64,000 bases of DNA from Tranquillimonas rosea (GTDB lineage: Bacteria; Pseudomonadota; Alphaproteobacteria; Rhodobacterales; Rhodobacteraceae): NCBI RefSeq assembly GCF_900111315.1, contig NZ_FOGU01000008.1:62001-126000 (forward strand), written 5' to 3'. The notes beneath the pieces were generated by a model. It searched no databases and had not been told where the DNA came from. It saw nothing but the letters and a program-made list of their open reading frames with translations. This document shows positions 58,447 to 64,000 of the stretch, one piece after another (the first letter of the stretch is position 1; the number at the start of each line of letters is the position of its first letter). The position numbers and the translations under genes were made by a program.

Positions 58447-59406
58447 TCAGGGCGTGACCACGACCTTGCCCGTGGACTTGCGGCTGCGCAGCAACTCCAT
58501 CCCCTCGTCCGCGCGGTCCAGGGGCAGGGTCTGGCTCACATGGGGATGCAGCCGGCCTTCGGCGTACCATGCGAAGAGCGTGGCGAGGCTGTCGGTCAGC
58601 ACGGCGGGACGGAACGCCATGTAACCGCCCCAGTAGAACCCCATGACCGTCAGGTTCTTCACCAGCAGGTGATTGGCGGCGATCTTGGGCACGTCGCCAG
58701 CGGCGAAGCCCACGGTCAGGATGCGTCCCTCGGGTCGGGTGGCCCGCAGCGCCTCGGTGAAAAGCGGATCGCCGACCGGGTCATAGACGACATCGGCGCC
58801 GCCAAGCGCCTTCACCGCGGCCCGCAGATCGTCCTTCTCGCTGTCGATCAGGTGCTCGGCGCCGGCCCGTTCCGCAACGGCCAGCTTGTCCGCCCCGCGG
58901 GCGCAGGCGATCACGCGGGCGCCCATCAGCTTGCCGATCTCGACCGCCGTCAGGCCGACCCCACCGGCCGCGCCGAGAACCAGCAGCGTCTCGCCCGCCT
59001 GCAGCCCGGCCCGGTGGGACAGGGCGACATGCGACGTGCCATAGGCGATCTGGAAGGCGGCGGCATGCTCGAACGGCATCGCGTCGGGAATCGCCACGCA
59101 CCGCTCGGCGGCGAAGGCGCCCCGCTCGGCCAGTCCGCCACGCCCGCCGAACACGGCGACCCGCTGCCCGAGGTCGGGGCCGAAGGTGCCCGGCCCGTGT
59201 CCCGCGACGGTGCCCGCGACCTCCATCCCGAGGGTGAAGGGCGGTTCGGCCTTTTCCTGGTACTGCCCGCGCGACATCAGCAGGTCGGCGAAGTTCAGAC
59301 CGCAGGCGGCAATGTCGAGCAGGATCTCGCCCTCGGCGGGAGCGGGATCCGGGACTTCGCGCACAGCTGGCACTGTTTCGAAGGATGTAACTTGGAAAGC
59401 GCGCAT
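58447..59406 (-). CDS. NADPH:quinone oxidoreductase family protein (zinc-independent MDR)
   Basis: 319 residues from ATG 59406, with AGAGG 6 bases upstream, so the next ATG at 59412 is not preferred. Medium-chain dehydrogenase/reductase fold: N-terminal GroES-like part with ACGLNFADLLMSRGQYQ, then the Rossmann motif LVLGAAGGVGLTAVEIGKLMGARVIA. No zinc ligands, so it is of the zeta-crystallin/QOR type and probably reduces quinones or enones. Convergent with the LysR gene (3 bases). Confidence 0.9.
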   Translation of the reverse strand: MRAFQVTSFETVPAVREVPDPAPAEGEILLDIAACGLNFADLLMSRGQYQEKAEPPFTLGMEVAGTVAGHGPGTFGPDLGQRVAVFGGRGGLAERGAFAAERCVAIPDAMPFEHAAAFQIAYGTSHVALSHRAGLQAGETLLVLGAAGGVGLTAVEIGKLMGARVIACARGADKLAVAERAGAEHLIDSEKDDLRAAVKALGGADVVYDPVGDPLFTEALRATRPEGRILTVGFAAGDVPKIAANHLLVKNLTVMGFYWGGYMAFRPAVLTDSLATLFAWYAEGRLHPHVSQTLPLDRADEGMELLRSRKSTGKVVVTP

Positions 59407-59616
59407 GGGCATCCTCTGACGAAGCGAGTCGGTGATGCGTGTCTATCTTCCGGACACGCAGGAGGCGATAGGCGGTCGAGACCGGAGCATGCGGGCGCTA
59501 CATCCTTGAGGCGAGCCGGCCGCGACGATGACGAACCTGTATTTTTGTCTAGGTTGCGCGGCGAAAGCTTAAGAATGTGCCCTTGCTTCATTGGTTTCAT
59601 TGCGTGTTCTGCCCAG

Positions 59617-59636
59617 ACCTGACCAAAAGGTCAGGT
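59617..59636. promoter_or_regulatory. Perfect 8-bp palindrome ACCTGACC-AAAA-GGTCAGGT upstream of XRE gene
   Basis: 20-base inverted repeat, arms identical, 60 bases before the XRE ATG (59697). It is the only such structure in the 290-base region and is the best candidate operator for an autoregulatory XRE protein. An AT-containing segment about 50 bases upstream (59545-59575) could hold a weak promoter. Confidence 0.6.
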
Positions 59637-59696
59637 TGTCCGACAGCACAATCAGAAGTGATATCGATAGTGGAAACGAGTTCAGGAGCGATAACA

Positions 59697-60068
59697 ATGA
59701 AACATCCAGTGGATGTGCACGTCGGGAAGAGGGTCCGCCATCGCCGGTGGATGACGGGGATGACCCAGCAGCAGCTGGCCGAACGTGTCGGAATTAAGTT
59801 TCAGCAAATTCAGAAGTACGAAACGGGCATGAACCGCATCAGCGCCTCGCGGCTCTGGGACATCGCGGATGCCCTCGATGCGCCCGTCTCCTTCTTTTTC
59901 GAAGGCCTCGACGAGCGTGAGCCGGCCGGCCAGTCCCGCTCGGGGATGCCGGGCGATATCATGTCGGACCGTGAAGCGCTGGAACTCGTGCGGTCCTATT
60001 ACGCGATCCCCGAGAATCAGCGCCGCCGCCTGTTCGAGCTGGCCCGCGTGCTGAGCGACGCCGGCTGA
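59697..60068 (+). CDS. XRE-family helix-turn-helix regulator (PraR/SinR-like)
   Basis: 123 residues from ATG 59697 with AGGAG 8 bases upstream. The helix-turn-helix is at about 10-70: VGKRVRHRRWMTGMTQQQLAERVGIKFQQIQKYETGMNRISASRLWDIADAL, then the PVSFFFEGL cap. A C-terminal helix of about 30 residues follows (SDREALELVRSYYAIPENQRRRLFELARVL). It strongly resembles the small alphaproteobacterial PraR-type regulators that influence quorum sensing and biofilm. The palindrome at 59617-59636 is a likely operator. Confidence 0.88.
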   Translation: MKHPVDVHVGKRVRHRRWMTGMTQQQLAERVGIKFQQIQKYETGMNRISASRLWDIADALDAPVSFFFEGLDEREPAGQSRSGMPGDIMSDREALELVRSYYAIPENQRRRLFELARVLSDAG

Positions 60069-60147
60069 GGTCGGGCCGTGCGGGGCTTGACCCTGCCGAC
60101 GAACCACCGCAAGCCGGGGCCGTTCTTCCAGGATAGGACGCCCCGGC

Positions 60148-60954
60148 ATGCCAGACCTCGATCCCGCTCTCACCGATGAGCTGACCGAAACTGCTCTCGC
60201 CCTGGCGGATGCCGCCCGGCCCGAGACGCTGCGTTGGTTCCGGTCCGACGCGCTCTCCGCCGACAACAAGGAAGAGGCCGGTTTCGACCCGGTCACGCAG
60301 GCCGATCGCGACGCCGAGGCCGCGATGCGTCGCGTCCTGGCCGAACGGCGCCCGTCGGATGCGATCCTGGGCGAGGAATATGGCCACAGCTCTGGTAGCA
60401 CGTGCCTCACTTGGGTGCTGGACCCGGTCGACGGCACCCGCGCCTTCCTGGCCGGGGCGCCGACCTGGGGCGTGCTGATCGCGGTGGGGGACGCCGCAGG
60501 CCCCAGTATCGGGGTCATCGACCAGCCCTATATCGGCGAACGTTTCGTCGGTGCCGGGGGCCGGGCGTGGAGCGTCGGGCCGCAGGGGCAGCGTGCCCTG
60601 GCCACGCGGGCGCCGCGGCCCCTGGCGCAGGCGACGCTGCTGACGACCTTCCCCGAAGTGGGCGAGCCGGACGAGCGCGCCGCGTTCCAGGCCGTCGCGC
60701 GGCAGGCGCGGCTGACGCGCTATGGCCTCGACTGCTATGCCTATGCTCTGGTCGCGGCGGGGCAGGTGGACCTGGTGATCGAGGCGGGGCTGCAGGCCTA
60801 TGACATCCAGGGACCGATGGCGGTGGTCCAGGCTGCGGGCGGGATCGTGAGCGACTGGCGCGGCAACCCCGCGCACGAGGGCGGGCGCGTCATCGCCGCC
60901 GCAAACGCCCGGATACACGCCGAGGCGCTCGCGCTGCTGCGGGACGTGCAGTGA
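60148..60954 (+). CDS. hisN: Inositol-monophosphatase-family phosphatase, probable HisN
   Basis: 268 residues. Metal-binding motifs: ILGEEYGH (motif 1) and WVLDPVDGTRAFLAGAPTWG (motif 2), then GLQAYDIQGPMAVVQAAGGIVSDWRG near the end. The GVIDQPYIGERF segment and length suit the histidinol-phosphatase HisN type more than generic IMPases. It would supply histidine biosynthesis in place of the HAD- or PHP-type enzyme. It overlaps the next gene by 4 bases (GTGA), a link to purine metabolism that may be only positional. Confidence 0.8.
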   Translation: MPDLDPALTDELTETALALADAARPETLRWFRSDALSADNKEEAGFDPVTQADRDAEAAMRRVLAERRPSDAILGEEYGHSSGSTCLTWVLDPVDGTRAFLAGAPTWGVLIAVGDAAGPSIGVIDQPYIGERFVGAGGRAWSVGPQGQRALATRAPRPLAQATLLTTFPEVGEPDERAAFQAVARQARLTRYGLDCYAYALVAAGQVDLVIEAGLQAYDIQGPMAVVQAAGGIVSDWRGNPAHEGGRVIAAANARIHAEALALLRDVQ

Positions 60955-62291
60955 CCCACACGCTGATCCGCGGGGCGCAGGCCATCGTCACGATGGACGC
61001 GCAACGGCGCGAGTTGGCCGATGCGGACCTGCGCCTGCGGCACGGAATGGTCGCCGAGATCGGCCACGGTCTGACGCCGAGCGACGCCGAGATCGTCAGC
61101 GCCCGTGGCTGCGTGGTCACGCCGGGTCTGGTCAACACGCACCACCACCTGTTCCAGACGCTGACGCGCGCGGTGCCCGAGGCGCAGGACGCGTTGCTGT
61201 TCGGCTGGTTACAGACGCTCTACCCGATCTGGGCGCGCATGGGGCCCGAGGAGATCTTCGTGTCGGCGCAGGTGGGGCTGGCCGAACTGGCGCTGTCCGG
61301 CTGCACGATGTCCTCCGACCACCTTTACCTGTTCCCGAACGGCGCGCGGCTGGACGACACGATCGCGGCGGCCGCGACGGTGGGGCTGCGGTTCCACCCG
61401 ACCCGCGGCGCGATGTCCATCGGGCAGACCGCCGGCGGCCTTCCTCCCGATGCGCTGGTCGAGCGCGAGGCGGACATCCTCGACGACTGCGACCGCGTGA
61501 TCGCGGCGTTCCACGAACCGGCCGAGGGCGCGGTGGTCCGGGTCGGCGTCGCGCCCTGCTCGCCGTTTTCCGTCAGCCGCGAACTGATGCGAGATGCGGC
61601 CCTGCTGGCGCGGGACAAGGGCGTGCGACTGCACACGCACCTGGCCGAGAACGACGAGGACGTCGCTTTCTCGATCGAGACCTTCGGTTGCCGGCCGGGG
61701 CAATACGCCGAGGATCTCGGCTGGACCGGCGAGGACGTCTGGCATGCCCATTGCGTCAAGCTGGACGCCGCCGAGATCGACCTGTTCGCCCGCACGGGAA
61801 CGGGCGTTGCGCATTGTCCGTGTTCGAATTGCCGGTTGGGTTCGGGCATCGCGCCGGTGGTCGCGATGCTGGACCGCGGCGTGCCGGTGGGGCTGGGCGT
61901 CGACGGCTCGGCCAGCAACGATTCGAGCCGCCTGTCGGACGAGGCGCGGCAGGCGATGCTGCTGCAGCGTGTTGCGATGGGGGCGGACGCGATGTCGGCG
62001 CGGACCGCCCTCGAGCTTGCCACGCGCGGCGGCGCGCGGCTGCTCGGCCGCGAGGATTGCGGCGCGCTGGAGGTCGGCAAGCGCGCGGATGTGGCAATCT
62101 GGGACGTCTCGGGCATCGAGTCCGCGGGCAGCTGGGACGCCGCGGCGCTGTGCCTGGCGGGGCCGCGCCTTGTGCGGGACCTGTTCGTCGAGGGACGGCG
62201 GATCGTGCGCGACGGGGTACTGACGACCATGGACCTCGGGACCGTGCTCGAGCGGCAGCGGCGGCTGGCGTGCGGGCTGATCGACGGGTGA
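60951..62291 (+). CDS. 8-Oxoguanine deaminase
   Basis: 446 residues, starting at a GTG that overlaps the HisN stop. Amidohydrolase fold: metal motif TPGLVNTHHHLFQTLTRAVPEAQD, then THLAEN, WHAHCVKLDAAE and LGVDGSASNDSS. The HHHLFQT and ASNDSS blocks match the 8-oxoguanine/isoxanthopterin deaminase branch. It converts 8-oxoguanine to urate, which feeds the PuuD pathway encoded 25 kb away. It may also help clean the nucleotide pool after oxidative damage. Confidence 0.88.
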   Translation: MTHTLIRGAQAIVTMDAQRRELADADLRLRHGMVAEIGHGLTPSDAEIVSARGCVVTPGLVNTHHHLFQTLTRAVPEAQDALLFGWLQTLYPIWARMGPEEIFVSAQVGLAELALSGCTMSSDHLYLFPNGARLDDTIAAAATVGLRFHPTRGAMSIGQTAGGLPPDALVEREADILDDCDRVIAAFHEPAEGAVVRVGVAPCSPFSVSRELMRDAALLARDKGVRLHTHLAENDEDVAFSIETFGCRPGQYAEDLGWTGEDVWHAHCVKLDAAEIDLFARTGTGVAHCPCSNCRLGSGIAPVVAMLDRGVPVGLGVDGSASNDSSRLSDEARQAMLLQRVAMGADAMSARTALELATRGGARLLGREDCGALEVGKRADVAIWDVSGIESAGSWDAAALCLAGPRLVRDLFVEGRRIVRDGVLTTMDLGTVLERQRRLACGLIDG

Positions 62292-62334
62292 GCGCTGCGA
62301 TCCGGCCCGCGGGGACGCGGGCCGGGCCTCCGGC

Positions 62335-62358
62335 GGGGATATTTGGGGACCAAAGAGG
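62335..62358 (+). repeat. Dispersed intergenic motif, copy 2
   Basis: GGGGATATTTGGGG followed after three bases by AAAGAGG, a close match to 35563-35587 and in the same orientation. It lies between two convergent deaminase genes, 43 bases after one stop and 6 before the other. Confidence 0.7.
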
Positions 62359-62364
62359 GTGGGG

Positions 62365-63654
62365 TCAGCGCGCTGTCGGCGCCCCGTCGATCCAGGTGGC
62401 GGCGACGGCGCGGTCGTCGCCCATCATGATCGTGGGGAAGACCTGTTCCCATACGCTGTCCGCCCGCGCGGCGGCCTGTTCGATCGCCGGGGTTGAGGCG
62501 AGGTCGAGGATGCAGAGATCGGCCTCCATCCCCGGCGCCAGCGTGCCGATCCGGTCGTCGAGCCGCAGGGCGCGGGCCGAGCCGGCGGTGGCCAGCCAGA
62601 GAAGCTGGGCGGGGTGCAGGGCGGTGCCGGTGAGCTGTCCGATCTCGTAGGCGGCCGCCATGGTGCGCAGCATCGAGAACGACGAGCCGCCGCCGGTATC
62701 CGTGGCGAGACCGATCCGGTGCCCCTCGGCGGCGCGGCGCGCGGTGTCGAACAGCCCCGAGCCGATGAAGGTGTTCGAGGTCGGACAGTGCACCAGCGCG
62801 CCGCCGGTCTCGGCGATGCGGGCGGTCTCGCGCGGGGTGAGGTGGATGGCGTGGCCGAAGAGAGCGCCCGGCCCTACGAGGCCGGCGGCCTCGTAGGTGT
62901 CGAGGTAGTCCCGCGCCTGCGGGAACAGGTCGGCCACCCAGGCGACCTCGTCGCGCTGTTCGCTGAGATGGGTCTGCATCGGGCAGCCGGGATGCTCGGC
63001 CCAGAGCGCGCCCATCGCGGCGAGCTGTTCGGGCGTGGAGGTGGGCGAGAAGCGCGGCGTCACCGCGTAGGACAGCCGGCCCCGCCCGTGCCAGCGTTGC
63101 AACAGCGCCTTGCTGTCGTCGTAGGCGGATTGCGCGGTGTCGCGCAGGAATTCGGGCGCGTTCCGGTCCATCGCCGTCTTGCCGGCGACGAGGCGCATGC
63201 CGCGCCGCTCGGCCGCGGCGAAGATCGCCGTCACGCTTTCGGGGTGGATCGTGCAGAAGGTGCAGACGGTGGTGGTGCCATGCGCCGTGACGAGGTCGAG
63301 ATAGGTTTCGGCCATCTGCGCGGCGTAGGCCGCATCGTGAAAGCGGCTCTCTTCGGGGAAGGTGTAGGTTTCGAGCCAGTCGATCAGCCGCTTGCCCCAG
63401 CTCGCGATGATCGCGGTCTGCGGATAATGCGCGTGGGCGTCGACGAATCCCGGCAGAATCAGCGCCTCGCCGTAATCGGTCACGTTGGCGTCGGGATGTG
63501 CGGCGCGCAGCGCGTCCGCGGCGCCGACCGCCGCGATCCGCCCGTCGTCGACCAGGACGCCGCCATGGCGCTCGTGCCGGACGGCGTCGTCGGGCGGCCC
63601 GGCGAAGGGATCGGCGGTGAAGGCCAGGGTCTGGCCGAGGAGGAGGCGGGACAT
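62365..63654 (-). CDS. guaD: Guanine deaminase
   Basis: 429 residues from ATG 63654. Metal motif GFVDAHAHYPQTAIIASWGKRLIDWLETYTFPEE, then HLSEQRDE, GHAIHLTP and ATDTGGGSSFSML, the complete guanine-deaminase set. It hydrolyses guanine to xanthine and ammonia. Convergent with the 8-oxoguanine deaminase gene. The pair implies a purine-catabolic locus. Divergent from mgtE with 133 bases between starts. Confidence 0.94.
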   Translation of the reverse strand: MSRLLLGQTLAFTADPFAGPPDDAVRHERHGGVLVDDGRIAAVGAADALRAAHPDANVTDYGEALILPGFVDAHAHYPQTAIIASWGKRLIDWLETYTFPEESRFHDAAYAAQMAETYLDLVTAHGTTTVCTFCTIHPESVTAIFAAAERRGMRLVAGKTAMDRNAPEFLRDTAQSAYDDSKALLQRWHGRGRLSYAVTPRFSPTSTPEQLAAMGALWAEHPGCPMQTHLSEQRDEVAWVADLFPQARDYLDTYEAAGLVGPGALFGHAIHLTPRETARIAETGGALVHCPTSNTFIGSGLFDTARRAAEGHRIGLATDTGGGSSFSMLRTMAAAYEIGQLTGTALHPAQLLWLATAGSARALRLDDRIGTLAPGMEADLCILDLASTPAIEQAAARADSVWEQVFPTIMMGDDRAVAATWIDGAPTAR

Positions 63655-63787
63655 GGACGGTGAACCTTGAAACGGACGCGACCGGCGCACCCTATGGCGG
63701 CCGTCCGGAGAGGTAAATCGCATGGCGCCCACTGGCCGGTGCGGGGCTCGCGTCCTATGGTCCGCGCGGGCAGGCCAGGAGACGAGC

Positions 63788-64000
63788 ATGAGCGACGCGG
63801 ACCAGGTGATCGAGACCGATGAGCAGGACGAGGACGCCTACGCCCTGACCGGCAAGACGGTGGCCGCCATCCTCGATGCCGTGGAGGCCGAGGACGCCGC
63901 TCTGCTGACCGAGCTGATGGAGCCGCTGCACGCGGCTGACATCGCCGACCTTCTCGAGCAGATCGACAGTGACAAGCGGCACCGGCTGATCGCGCTCTAC
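63788..64000 (+). CDS. mgtE: Magnesium transporter MgtE, N-terminal part
   Basis: 71 residues from ATG 63788 (preceded by CAGGAGACG) to the window end. An acidic leader (DEQDEDAY) is followed by VAAILDAVEAEDAALLTELMEPLHAADIADLLEQ, the start of the MgtE N-domain. The membrane part lies outside. MgtE is a Mg-gated channel-like transporter with cytosolic N and CBS domains. Confidence 0.85.
   Translation, partial: MSDADQVIETDEQDEDAYALTGKTVAAILDAVEAEDAALLTELMEPLHAADIADLLEQIDSDKRHRLIALY

Noticed and set aside
1-64000. CRISPR arrays, tRNA or rRNA genes, insertion sequences
   Set aside because: I saw no repeat-spacer pattern, no cloverleaf-like or rRNA-like sequence, and no transposase motif.

Overview
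The window is dense, GC-rich DNA (roughly two thirds G+C) from an alphaproteobacterium, most likely a Rhodobacteraceae/roseobacter-type organism. This is inferred from gene content and order: TAXI-type TRAP transport, a cheB-less chemotaxis operon like Rhodobacter cheOp1, PuuD-type urate oxidation, a DUF2927 lipoprotein, many ATGA/GTGA gene overlaps, and a type-A RNase P RNA. I see no prophage, insertion sequence, CRISPR array, rRNA or tRNA. The window looks like chromosomal core and near-core sequence.

Layout. 1-163: end of a TauE/SafE-type permease. 182-4938 (minus): tetR, adaptor and RND pump operon. 5108-6430: class III aminotransferase. 6583-10857: TAXI binding protein, fused TRAP permease and UspA. 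10945-14022: PhnD/PhnC/PhnE-type ABC transporter with a double-length permease, substrate unknown. 14134-18350: second RND adaptor and pump. 18358-27071 (minus): a ten-gene chemotaxis operon (Cache protein, MCP, CheD, STAS protein, CheY, CheA, CheW, CheR, CheY, small protein). 27208-31038: BrkB/YihY membrane protein and a large MscS channel, followed by a strong terminator. 31102-37302: GNAT-nitrilase fusion, LuxR-type regulator and urate/allantoin genes (allA, puuE-uraD, uraH, puuD). 37325-41961: PqiA-PqiA-PqiB-PqiC envelope lipid-transport operon. 41969-48939 (minus): dtd and a PfkB kinase preceded by a little-studied set (zinc-ribbon membrane protein, SPFH-GYF protein, DUF2927 lipoprotein, TelA, XpaC, small membrane protein). 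49048-55003: pseudouridine synthase, tadA, UPF0173 hydrolase, ceramidase-like protein, gatCA, Excalibur lipoprotein, amidase. 55011-55743: rnpB and rpmG. 55818-60068: GNAT, Bax-inhibitor protein, DUF1127/LysR divergent pair, quinone oxidoreductase, XRE regulator. 60148-63654: HisN-like phosphatase, 8-oxoguanine deaminase, guanine deaminase. 63788-64000: start of mgtE.

How the genes connect. Guanine deaminase makes xanthine and 8-oxoguanine deaminase makes urate. PuuD, UraH, UraD and PuuE take urate to allantoate, and AllA cleaves ureidoglycolate, so two clusters 25 kb apart cover most of a purine-salvage-for-nitrogen route. Xanthine dehydrogenase and the allantoate-to-ureidoglycolate step are not in the window. 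The Pqi operon, two RND pumps, the MscS channel and the TelA/XpaC/SPFH set give the region a strong envelope and stress theme.

The best candidates for under-described biology are: the zinc-ribbon/SPFH/DUF2927/TelA/XpaC operon with a duplicated start-codon motif; the PqiB homologue with exact 354-bp internal repeats; the DUF1127-LysR intergenic region with two dyads; the palindrome upstream of the XRE gene; and a run of four perfect triloop hairpins between puuE and uraH, part of a dispersed intergenic element.
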